Source: Bacteroidia bacterium
GTDB taxonomy: Bacteria; Bacteroidota; Bacteroidia; UKL13-3
Direction: 5' to 3'
Assembly: GCA_022402405.1 (NCBI GenBank)
Contig: JAKRSG010000151.1
Span: forward strand, 1-17,222
Length of the DNA: 17,222 bases
Position numbers and translations under genes: made by a program. The notes beneath the pieces were generated by a model. It was not told the DNA's origin, did no database searches, and saw nothing but the letters and a program-made list of their open reading frames with translations. Below, in pieces: positions 7,091 through 13,687 of this stretch (its first letter is position 1; the number at the start of each line of letters is the position of its first letter).

Positions 7091-9072
7091 ACTAAGTGAA
7101 GTTTAAATGCAGTAATATTGTGTTTTTCGCCGCTAACATAGATTAAATCATCTACCTTTAAACACTCTTTTGAAGTAATATGTGTGATAAGTTCTTGGTT
7201 TCGGTAAATGGCAATTATACTCACATAAAAGCGTTTTCTAATCTCGAGCTCGGCAATAGATTTTTCCATAAAATCTGAATTAGCATTTCTAAAAGGCACA
7301 CAAACTAATTTTAGATTGGGCGTAAATCGCTGTGCATTTCCCTCTAAACTAATCTCGGTTTTGTTAAAAATACCGTAATTATTAGAGCGAATAGAATCGC
7401 TTATTTGTTCTATTTCATCAACTGGTACTAGATAATTTCCAAGTACTCGAGAGAAAATTTCTATAGATGTTTCAAACTCTTCTGGAATAACCTCATCTGC
7501 ACCTAATGCTAATAATGGCTCTATTTCTGAAACATATCTGGTTCTAACCAAAACATAAACAGTAGAAGATAATTCCCTAATTTTTACCAAAATTGCCTTA
7601 CTGGCTTGCGGATCTGAAATAGCAATTACCACTACCCTAGCCTGCTCCAAACCTACAGTTTCAAGGATGTGTTCGTGAACCGCATCACCATAAATAATAG
7701 GCTCGCCATTGGCTCTTTCGCGCTTTACCGTTTCGGCATTTATCTCCAGAATCACGTAATCAATCCCTGTTTTCTTGGCGGCCAACGCCAAGTTTTTTCC
7801 GTTCATGCCATAACCTATAACAATTAAATGATTATCTCTCTCTACTCCTGCAACCTTTTTATCCTCCTCACTTAGGGCTGAACCTAACCTTTTTTTAGGA
7901 TATAACTTATGAATGAACCAATGACTAAAAGCACCACTATTATTCATGATAAACGGAGTAAACAACATGGTTAAAATGGAAATTGACAAAAAGTACTGAT
8001 TAGCCACCGGGGTTAAAATTCCATACTGTATTCCTACCTTAGATAAAATAAAGGCAAATTCTCCTATTTGAAACAAGGTTAAACCAGTTAAAATAGCCGT
8101 TCTGATATTGTATTTTAATACCACAGCCGCCAACAAAGCAATAAGTGTTTTTACTATAAAAACTAATATGGCTACCCCAATAATTACTATAAAATGGTCA
8201 AGAAAAAAGGTAATGTCCATTAACATACCAATAGACACGTAAAAAAAGCTACTGAAGAACTCTCTAAATGGAAGAATGGTGCTGGTTGCTTGGTGACTAT
8301 AATCCGATTCTGAAATGATTAATCCTGCTAAGAAAGCACCCAATGCCAGTGAAAGTCCGGCTTGTGCCGTTAAGAAACTTATGACAAAACACATGGCAAT
8401 AGTAAACATCAAAAACAGCTCTTTATTCTTAGTTCTGGCAATAACATACAATAATTTAGGAGCTAAATAACGAGCAGAAATATAGGTACCCAAAACAACC
8501 AATTTAGATTTACCCAATAAAATAAGTAGTTCCATCCATAAATCGCCGCCCTCACCAGCTAAAATGGGAGTAACCAACATCATAGGAACCACAATGATAT
8601 CTTGGAAAATAAGAATACCCAGAGCATTTTTACCATGCGGAGTACTAATTTCATTTCTACTTTGCAAGATGTTTAGCACAATGGCTGTACTCGATAATGA
8701 GAATAAAAAACCTAGGAAAACCGAAGCTTCCCATGTAAATCCGCCCCAATAAGCTAGCAAAAAAGTAACGAGTACGGTTAATCCAACCTGAACCAAACCA
8801 CCAATAAAAACTGTTTTACCAATAGAATAAAGTTGCTTTAAAGAAAACTCCATTCCGATAACAAACAATAGTAAAACAATACCAATTTCTGACAGTAATT
8901 CTACTTCATGAACAGCATTTATTAGTTTTAGTCCGTACGGACCAATGATAATCCCCGTAATTAATAAACCAATAATAGACGGCAATTTTAACTTGTTTAA
9001 CACAAGTACCACCACAATAGAACTTGATAATAAAACGATTATATCATTTAACAAAGGAAACTCTACCGCCAT
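7087..9072 (-). CDS. KefB/KefC-type monovalent cation:proton antiporter with RCK domains
   Basis: This inner-membrane CPA2 transporter probably exchanges K+ or Na+ for H+. The N-terminal 375 or so residues form the Na_H_Exchanger domain, with many hydrophobic helices and the conserved FQDIIVVPMM segment (Asp158) and LALGAFLAGLIISES (about 242-256). Then follows an RCK/TrkA-N Rossmann domain, HLIVIGYGMNGKNLA (415-429) with the acidic ligand Glu443 and GD at 462-463, and a TrkA-C domain (about 560-655). KefB/C of E. coli are gated by glutathione adducts; glutathione is not expected with bacillithiol, so the ligand here is unknown. No KefF/KefG partner is next to it. It is transcribed divergently from perR with 111 bp between the start codons, which may be chance or shared stress control. 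Confidence 0.88.
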   Translation of the reverse strand: MAVEFPLLNDIIVLLSSSIVVVLVLNKLKLPSIIGLLITGIIIGPYGLKLINAVHEVELLSEIGIVLLLFVIGMEFSLKQLYSIGKTVFIGGLVQVGLTVLVTFLLAYWGGFTWEASVFLGFLFSLSSTAIVLNILQSRNEISTPHGKNALGILIFQDIIVVPMMLVTPILAGEGGDLWMELLILLGKSKLVVLGTYISARYLAPKLLYVIARTKNKELFLMFTIAMCFVISFLTAQAGLSLALGAFLAGLIISESDYSHQATSTILPFREFFSSFFYVSIGMLMDITFFLDHFIVIIGVAILVFIVKTLIALLAAVVLKYNIRTAILTGLTLFQIGEFAFILSKVGIQYGILTPVANQYFLSISILTMLFTPFIMNNSGAFSHWFIHKLYPKKRLGSALSEEDKKVAGVERDNHLIVIGYGMNGKNLALAAKKTGIDYVILEINAETVKRERANGEPIIYGDAVHEHILETVGLEQARVVVIAISDPQASKAILVKIRELSSTVYVLVRTRYVSEIEPLLALGADEVIPEEFETSIEIFSRVLGNYLVPVDEIEQISDSIRSNNYGIFNKTEISLEGNAQRFTPNLKLVCVPFRNANSDFMEKSIAELEIRKRFYVSIIAIYRNQELITHITSKECLKVDDLIYVSGEKHNITAFKLHLV

Positions 9073-9116
9073 AAATTATTTTTTATTATTTGATTGGCCA
9101 CTAATATAAATAAATA

Positions 9117-9148
9117 CTTGCAATTCTTCAGCAGGGGTTTTACTTTTG
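9117..9148 (+). promoter_or_regulatory. Bacteroidota-type promoter for perR-prx
   Basis: CTTG (9117-9120), exactly 20 bases, then TACTTTTG (9141-9148) matches TAnnTTTG perfectly. Transcription would start near 9154, giving a leader of about 30 bases before the GTG start of perR. This is the best promoter match in the window. Confidence 0.7.
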
Positions 9149-9155
9149 CAGAGAA

Positions 9156-9171
9156 ATTCTTACTTAAGAAT
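9156..9171. promoter_or_regulatory. Candidate PerR operator (inverted repeat)
   Basis: ATTCTTA, two bases (CT), TAAGAAT is a perfect 7-2-7 inverted repeat immediately downstream of the predicted perR transcription start. Known Fur/PerR boxes are AT-rich 7-1-7 inverted repeats (TTATAAT-type), so the spacing is one base off. Position, dyad symmetry and the PerR gene just downstream make autoregulation plausible; a short mRNA hairpin is the alternative. Confidence 0.4.
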
Positions 9172-9183
9172 AATTATTAACAA

Positions 9184-9630
9184 GTGCAAAATTCCATAGA
9201 AGAAATAAAACAATCTTTGCAGGCAGTTGGCTTAAAAGCCACCCTTCCTAGAATTGGAATTTATCAACTTTTGAGCACCTTTAAACATCACCCAAGCGCC
9301 GAAGAATTATTTCAGAAAGTAAGCAAAAAATATCCAGGGGTATCTATTGCTACTGTATACAAAACCTTAGAAGTTTTGGTTCAAAACAAATTGGTTAAAA
9401 AGGTAGTTACAGATGAAGACAAAGTGAGATACGATTTCAGGACCGACCAACATATTCATTTATATTGTGAGAAAACAAATAAGATAACAGACTATGAAGA
9501 TCCGGAATTAAATGCGCTTTTGTTGAGTTATTTTAAAACTAAGAGTATTCCTGATTTTTCGATAAAACAAATTCAAATAAATATTCAGGGCGAGTGCCAA
9601 TCATTAAAAACTAAAAAAAATAAATTATGA
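9184..9630 (+). CDS. perR: Fur-family transcriptional repressor, PerR type
   Basis: PerR senses peroxide through iron-catalysed oxidation of its own histidines and represses defence genes. The 148 residues hold a winged-helix DNA-binding domain (about 10-80; HHPSAEELFQKV, SIATVYKTLEVL) and a C-terminal dimerisation domain. The regulatory metal ligands of B. subtilis PerR (H37, D85, H91, H93, D104) align at a constant offset with H36, D84, H90, H92 and D103; Asp at the last position is the peroxide-sensing state. The structural zinc site is degenerate: CxxC at 95-98 reads CEKT and the second reads CQSL (138-141). The start must be GTG 9184, because an in-frame stop lies two codons upstream. 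The stop overlaps the peroxiredoxin start as ATGA, so the two are translationally coupled. Confidence 0.87.
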   Translation: MQNSIEEIKQSLQAVGLKATLPRIGIYQLLSTFKHHPSAEELFQKVSKKYPGVSIATVYKTLEVLVQNKLVKKVVTDEDKVRYDFRTDQHIHLYCEKTNKITDYEDPELNALLLSYFKTKSIPDFSIKQIQINIQGECQSLKTKKNKL

Positions 9631-10271
9631 CCATGTTAGTAGGAAAAAAAGCGCCTCATTTTAGCGCTGATGCCGTTGTTAACGGCGGAGAGTTTGAAGA
9701 AAACTTCTCATTAAGCAATTACCAAGGTAAGAAGCATGTATTGTTCTTCTTTTACCCATTAGATTTTACCTTTGTTTGTCCAACAGAAATTATCGCTTTC
9801 CAAGAAAGAATTAAAGATTTTGAAGCTAGAAACGTGCAAGTTGTTGGTTGCTCAATCGACAGTAAATTCTCTCACTGGGCTTGGTTAAATACACCAAAAG
9901 ATAAAGGTGGTATTCAAGGTGTAGAATATCCATTAGTAGCAGATGTAAACAAAACTATCGCTACCAATTATGGTGTTTTAGCTGGTAAATATACTTACAA
10001 CGATGAAGAGCAATTAGAGTGGATTGGCGATAATGGCGAAAGCGCAGTTGCTTACCGTGGTTTGTTCTTAATCGACAAAGAAGGTATCGTTCGTCACCAA
10101 GTGGTAAACGACATGCCTCTAGGTAGAAGCATTGATGAAGCATTGAGAATCATCGACGCGTTACAATTCTTCGAAGAAAAAGGTGAAGTTTGTCCGGCCA
10201 ACTGGGAAAAAGGAAAAGACGGAATGAACGCAACCGCAGAAGGTGTGGCTAAATATTTAGGTTCGCACTAA
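9627..10271 (+). CDS. Typical 2-Cys peroxiredoxin (AhpC/Prx1 type)
   Basis: This enzyme reduces hydrogen peroxide and organic peroxides in the cytoplasm. The 214 residues carry the peroxidatic Cys51 in FYPLDFTFVCPTE (Pro44, Thr48, Cys51) and the resolving Cys189 in GEVCPANW, plus a third cysteine, C75. The catalytic-pocket arginine is likely R144 in YRGLF. Between GVL and RGLF (about 119-143) the loop is roughly 15 residues longer than in E. coli or yeast enzymes. A GGIQG stretch (94-98) stands where eukaryotic sensitive enzymes have GGLG. The gene overlaps perR by 4 bp (ATGA), so PerR probably controls it directly. A second ATG two codons on (9633) is also possible. No ahpF is adjacent, so the reductant is not evident. 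Confidence 0.93.
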   Translation: MTMLVGKKAPHFSADAVVNGGEFEENFSLSNYQGKKHVLFFFYPLDFTFVCPTEIIAFQERIKDFEARNVQVVGCSIDSKFSHWAWLNTPKDKGGIQGVEYPLVADVNKTIATNYGVLAGKYTYNDEEQLEWIGDNGESAVAYRGLFLIDKEGIVRHQVVNDMPLGRSIDEALRIIDALQFFEEKGEVCPANWEKGKDGMNATAEGVAKYLGSH

Positions 10272-10316
10272 GATTTTTGTGAAGTAAAACACAAAAAATA
10301 TGTAATTTCGGCAGGT

Positions 10317-11606
10317 ATGAAGAAACTTTTCTTTTTACCTGCCTTTTTTTTGCTCGCATTGGTAGGTTCAGCCCAAGAGTTGCCTGTAATGGAAGTGCCG
10401 CTAACGCAATATGCAAAAGACGACCGCTTTGATAAATACCAAATTACTCTAGCCTTATTTAGGGTTAAAGGTGACACTATTTGGTCGCTCGACTTTGAAG
10501 GCACCAAACCTAGCAAACCCATTAAAATTAAAACTGCCGGAAAACACCGTGAATATGCTTACGGAAACTTGTTTTTTAGTGGAAGTAAAAATAGCTATAA
10601 TCCGGGTTATGTGAGTGTGCTTGTTGGCGACCCTTACAATAAAAATCCAAAATTATACGTAGATCATAATCAGAATTTCGACTTCTCGGATGATACTAGT
10701 TATAGACTTCCCTACTTTGATGAGCCTGCGCTTGAATTAGAATTAATTAATAGCGCCAATCCTGATGGCAGAATTAAAATACTGCTTTCGAGGAGTAGGG
10801 CACACGGACAAAAATATGAGTTTAGAAGGTATATGGACGAATATTACGCTATGGCTTACCCCGGAAGAGAGTTTATGGGTTACGAATTTTGTTACAGAGA
10901 ACAGAGATATATTGCCCGATCAGGCATGGTAAAATTAGGGAGAGAGTCGTTTAAAATTGCCTTGTTAGATGTAAATGCAAACGGCATTTATAACGATGCA
11001 GAAACCGATAAAGTGCTTTTTGTAAACTTGGGAGATTCTATTTTAGATGCTACCAATCCACTTAATTTTGTTGTGTTTTCTAAACCTGGCAAACCAAATT
11101 ATTTTGAAAAAAACGACAAGCTATACCAAATTGTAGAAGTAGACCCAGCGGGTAAGTTTGTAAAGATAAAAGAAAGTAAAGACGCAGTTGAGTTTAACAG
11201 AATCAAAATTGGCAAAAAAGTTCCTAAAGTAAAGCTCACTCCAGCCAAAGGAAATCCTTTTAAAATAAGTAAACTCCGTAGAAAAGAGATATACATTTAC
11301 TTTGGAAATAGAAGCTCAAAAAACTTCCATTCAGACACACTTATCCTTAGACAAATTGCTCAGTTAAATCCCGAAAAACTGAAAGTAATCTGCGTTTTGT
11401 ATGTTAACAAAAGCTATGAACTGCGCATTTTTAACAGCGATGCAGACCCAAATTATTACCTCGTTTATGGCACCAAAGAACTAAGCACCAAACTTGGTAT
11501 TAATAGCTTACCACAATATTTATATTTAGGTAAACGCAGAAAAGTAAAGCAATACGGCCTGAACCCAAATGAATTTTTGCGCATGTATTTGGAGAAAAAG
11601 AAATAG
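10317..11606 (+). CDS. Secreted protein with calcium-loop-like motifs and a cysteine-free thioredoxin-like C-terminal domain
   Basis: I do not recognise a named family. The 429 residues start with a signal peptide (KKLFFLPAFFLLALVGSAQ), probably cleaved near residue 19-20, so the protein is exported; there is no lipobox. Two Asp/Asn-rich loops resemble EF-hand-type calcium loops: DHNQNFDFSDD (116-126) and DVNANGIYNDAETD (218-231). From about 295 on the pattern fits the AhpC/TSA-TlpA fold: IGKKVPKVKLTPAKGNPFKI, then a hydrophobic strand EIYIYFG (324-330), a helix, and GINSLPQYLYLGKRRKV (394-410), where SLPQYL holds the usual cis-proline position. The active-site CxxC is missing: the segment after the strand reads NRSSKNFHSD. 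The only cysteines are C192 and C359. It follows the peroxiredoxin gene by 45 bp and may be cotranscribed. A structural or binding role is more likely than redox catalysis. Confidence 0.7.
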   Translation: MKKLFFLPAFFLLALVGSAQELPVMEVPLTQYAKDDRFDKYQITLALFRVKGDTIWSLDFEGTKPSKPIKIKTAGKHREYAYGNLFFSGSKNSYNPGYVSVLVGDPYNKNPKLYVDHNQNFDFSDDTSYRLPYFDEPALELELINSANPDGRIKILLSRSRAHGQKYEFRRYMDEYYAMAYPGREFMGYEFCYREQRYIARSGMVKLGRESFKIALLDVNANGIYNDAETDKVLFVNLGDSILDATNPLNFVVFSKPGKPNYFEKNDKLYQIVEVDPAGKFVKIKESKDAVEFNRIKIGKKVPKVKLTPAKGNPFKISKLRRKEIYIYFGNRSSKNFHSDTLILRQIAQLNPEKLKVICVLYVNKSYELRIFNSDADPNYYLVYGTKELSTKLGINSLPQYLYLGKRRKVKQYGLNPNEFLRMYLEKKK

Positions 11607-11624
11607 GTTCAGCCCGAAAGATTG

Positions 11625-12371
11625 TTACCAGCTACCGCCAGCACCGCCGCCACCAAAGCTACCACCACCAAATCCGCCGAAGCCTCCTCCTCCACCGCCA
11701 CCGCCGCTGAAGCCCCTGCTGCCAAAGGTTCCCATAAACGGTGATGGTCCGTGAAACACATTTCTGCCGCCTCTTCCGCCGCCTTTATTTGATAAAAAGA
11801 ATATCAAAATTATAATAGCTATAACAATAATAGTACTTACTGAGCCGCCTTTGTGTTTTTTCTTTTTACCAAAATCTTCGTTCACAAACTCGCCCGAAGC
11901 TTTCTTTATAATTAAGGTAGTGGCCTGATCCAAACCTTCATAATAGGCTTGCTGCCTAAAACTTGGTTTAATAACCTCTTCGATAATTCGCCTAGAAAAA
12001 GCATCTGTAATACTTCCTTCCAAACCATAGCCGTTCTGAATTCTAATTTTTCTATCGCCAATGGCAATGTAGATTAACAGTCCGTTGTTTTTACCTGCCA
12101 TCCCAATTTGCCAGGCTTCGGCAAGTCTATGACTGTAATCAAAATCATCGTCGCCCTCCAAACTTTGTTCAATTACTATAGCAATTTGCGTAGAAGTACT
12201 ATCGCTGTATGCTTTTAGCTTTGCTTCTAGGGCTTGTGCCTGACCTGCATCTAAAATAGCTGCATAATCATTCACTAATTTAGGAGGGTTGGGCTTAGAA
12301 GGAATTTCTTTGGCCCAAAGAAACAAGCTCAGAAAATGGAAGATAAACAATAAAGCAATTCTATTTTTCAT
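11625..12371 (-). CDS. TPM-domain protein, exported and membrane-anchored, with Gly-rich tail
   Basis: This belongs to the TPM_phosphatase (DUF477/YgcG) family, whose members are membrane proteins of poorly defined function (plant TLP18.3 is linked to photosystem II repair). The 248 residues comprise a signal peptide (1-20), a TPM domain (about 32-155; VNDYAAIL, QIAIVIEQS, GLLIYIAIGDRKIRIQNGYGLEG), a Lys-rich linker, a membrane helix (about 178-194), and a tail that is almost only Gly, Phe and Ser ending in Trp. The start is ATG 12371, fixed by a strong Shine-Dalgarno (GGAGG at 12381-12377). An in-frame TTG at 12383 is less likely. It overlaps the upstream TPM gene by 11 bp. Its 3' end meets the convergent secreted-protein gene with 18 bp between stops. 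Confidence 0.86.
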   Translation of the reverse strand: MKNRIALLFIFHFLSLFLWAKEIPSKPNPPKLVNDYAAILDAGQAQALEAKLKAYSDSTSTQIAIVIEQSLEGDDDFDYSHRLAEAWQIGMAGKNNGLLIYIAIGDRKIRIQNGYGLEGSITDAFSRRIIEEVIKPSFRQQAYYEGLDQATTLIIKKASGEFVNEDFGKKKKHKGGSVSTIIVIAIIILIFFLSNKGGGRGGRNVFHGPSPFMGTFGSRGFSGGGGGGGGFGGFGGGSFGGGGAGGSW

Positions 12372-12807
12372 GTTTACCTCCAAAAGAAATGGTATCGCTT
12401 AGTTCGTTTTTATCCTGACTTAAATACGGGAAATAGGCTTTTAATTTTTCGCCTACTTGCTCAATGGCAAGAGATAAACCAAGGGCATATTCGTTCTTTT
12501 TAAAATGGCTCACCATAAGATCCTTTTCAGACTGCCAGAAGTTATCGCCTACTTTTTCATGAATGCCAGAATCTCCAATGATGGCCAATTTATGATCATC
12601 AAAAGCCACATAAATAAGCACGGCATTTTTTTGTGCGGTATTGTGCATGCCTAATTCAAAAAATACCTGCTTGGCTCTTTCAATTGGGTCTATTGTGGCA
12701 TGCGCCTCTATATGCACCCTAATTTCTCCAGAGGTTTCTTTCTCTGCTAGTTGAATAGCCTCTACAATTTGGGCTTGGTCTTTCTCCGAAAAATGTTCTT
12801 CTGCCAT
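12361..12807 (-). CDS. TPM-domain protein, soluble short form
   Basis: This second TPM-domain protein has 148 residues and neither signal peptide nor membrane helix, so it is probably cytoplasmic or bound to a membrane partner. Visible family features are an N-terminal helix (FSEKDQAQIVEAIQLAEKETSGEIRVHIE), a strand NAVLIYVAFDDHKLAIIGDSGIHEKVG (the same IYVA/IAIGD-type core as in the neighbouring TPM gene) and a C-terminal helix. It is encoded between lemA and the anchored TPM gene, an order often seen in Bacteroidota, which suggests that the three products act together at the inner membrane. The biochemical activity is unknown. The stop is TAG at 12361-12363, inside the next gene. Confidence 0.85.
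   Translation of the reverse strand: MAEEHFSEKDQAQIVEAIQLAEKETSGEIRVHIEAHATIDPIERAKQVFFELGMHNTAQKNAVLIYVAFDDHKLAIIGDSGIHEKVGDNFWQSEKDLMVSHFKKNEYALGLSLAIEQVGEKLKAYFPYLSQDKNELSDTISFGGKHEK
12377..12381 (-). promoter_or_regulatory. Strong Shine-Dalgarno deciding the start of the anchored TPM gene
   Basis: On the minus strand GGAGG sits five bases before ATG 12371, inside the coding sequence of the upstream TPM gene. Canonical Shine-Dalgarno sequences are otherwise absent before starts in this window, as expected for Bacteroidota. This one supports independent initiation of the overlapping gene. Confidence 0.65.
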
Positions 12808-12820
12808 GTTTTATAACATT

Positions 12821-12851
12821 AAAAAGGGTTGTTAGAAATTAACAACCCTTT
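12821..12851 (-). terminator. Hairpin between lemA and the TPM genes (terminator or attenuator)
   Basis: Read on the minus strand, AAAGGGTTGTTA (12851-12840), a 5-base loop (12839-12835), TAACAACCCTTT (12834-12823) form a perfect 12-bp stem ending in a T run (12825-12821). It starts 12 bases after the lemA stop and ends 14 bases before the first TPM ATG. No other promoter-like site is seen in that gap, so partial termination would set the TPM genes lower than lemA. Confidence 0.72.
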
Positions 12852-12862
12852 AAAAAATCTAT

Positions 12863-13456
12863 TTATTCAAAACTTACTTCCGGGGCTTTCTCTGCGCCTT
12901 TTTCGGCTTCGAAATATCCTTTCTTGTCGAAACCAAAAATACCAGCATACAGCACTTGAGGGAACTTGCGGATGTATGAGTTGTAGTCTTTAACTATGTC
13001 GTTAAACTTACCTCTTTCTACTGCTATTCTATTTTCTGTACCTTCTAATTGCGACTGTAATTCTAAAAAGTTTTGAGTAGCTTTTAACTGCGGATATTGT
13101 TCTGCTACTACCATCAATCTTCCTAAGGCCTGACTCAATTCTCCTTGCGAAGCTTGGAATTTTTGTAATTGCTCTGGACTTAATTTACTAGCATCTACCT
13201 TCATTTGAGTGGCACTTGCACGAGCATTGATAACATCTGTTAAGGTTTTTTGCTCAAAATTAGCAACTCCTTTTACTGTATTTACCAAGTTAGGAATCAA
13301 ATCTAATCTACGCTGGTAAACATTCTCTACCTGAGCCCAAGCAGAACTAGTAGCTTCTTGTTTTGTTACCATGTTGTTGTAAGATCCACAGCCGTTAAAT
13401 ACTAATAATAACAACGCTGCTCCAATTACCAAAAGGATAATATTACTTCTTTTCAT
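12863..13456 (-). CDS. lemA: LemA family protein
   Basis: LemA proteins are small helical membrane-anchored proteins of unclear function, common beside TPM-domain genes. The 197 residues have an N-terminal hydrophobic segment (5-20) followed by NGCGSYNNMV; Cys23 could be lipidated, but the preceding FNG is a poor lipobox, so a simple signal anchor is equally possible. The diagnostic core AWAQVENVYQRRLDLIPNLVNTVKG (39-63) is intact, followed by long helices (about 65-165). The C-terminal part has YNSYIRKFPQVLYAGIFGF, also family-typical. It is the first gene of a leftward group with two TPM genes. The upstream region holds a short palindrome and part of a heptamer repeat. Confidence 0.93.
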   Translation of the reverse strand: MKRSNIILLVIGAALLLLVFNGCGSYNNMVTKQEATSSAWAQVENVYQRRLDLIPNLVNTVKGVANFEQKTLTDVINARASATQMKVDASKLSPEQLQKFQASQGELSQALGRLMVVAEQYPQLKATQNFLELQSQLEGTENRIAVERGKFNDIVKDYNSYIRKFPQVLYAGIFGFDKKGYFEAEKGAEKAPEVSFE

Positions 13457-13510
13457 TTTAAAAAATGTTTGTTTGTAGTTGGCAAGTTACAAAAGATTAT
13501 CCAAAATTCG

Positions 13511-13521
13511 TGTCACTGACA
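13511..13521. promoter_or_regulatory. Palindrome upstream of lemA
   Basis: TGTCA-C-TGACA is a perfect 11-bp palindrome about 55 bp upstream of the lemA ATG. It has the size and position of a dimeric regulator site, but no regulator is identified and one such word can arise by chance. Confidence 0.25.
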
Positions 13522-13541
13522 AAAAGTCTATGAAGAAGAGT

Positions 13542-13669
13542 CCATAGTCCATAGACCATGGTCCATAGTTTTTGATTTTAATTCATTGGGCGTTTTGTTC
13601 TTCTTTTTTTGCATGTATTCCTATTTTTAGTTTTCATGTAAACTATGGTCTATGGTCTATGGACTATGG
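13542..13669. repeat. Inverted repeat of heptamers (CCATAGT type) between the glycosyltransferase gene and lemA
   Basis: The left arm (13542-13569) consists of four 7-bp units: CCATAGT, CCATAGA, CCATGGT, CCATAGT. The right arm (13642-13669) also has four: ACTATGG, TCTATGG, TCTATGG, ACTATGG. The arms are reverse complements with 26 of 28 positions matching, separated by 72 bp of T-rich spacer, and the pairing extends a further two bases inward. The 231-bp gap 13457-13687 holds this and no gene that I can support. Confidence 0.85.
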
Positions 13670-13687
13670 TCCCAAAACTATCTTTTA

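Noticed and set aside
9073..9140. Minus-strand promoter for the antiporter (TATATTAG near 9100)
   Set aside because: It lacks the TTTG ending of the -7 box, and no TTG lies at the right distance.
10274..10297. Terminator between the peroxiredoxin gene and the secreted-protein gene
   Set aside because: The stem TTTTTGTG/CACAAAAA is eight pairs, almost all A-T, with an 8-base loop and no T run after it; too weak to call.
11569..11754. Proline-rich 61-residue reading frame on the plus strand
   Set aside because: It is the antisense of the Gly-rich tail of the anchored TPM gene; GGN codons read backwards give CCN proline codons. There is no start context or homologous domain.
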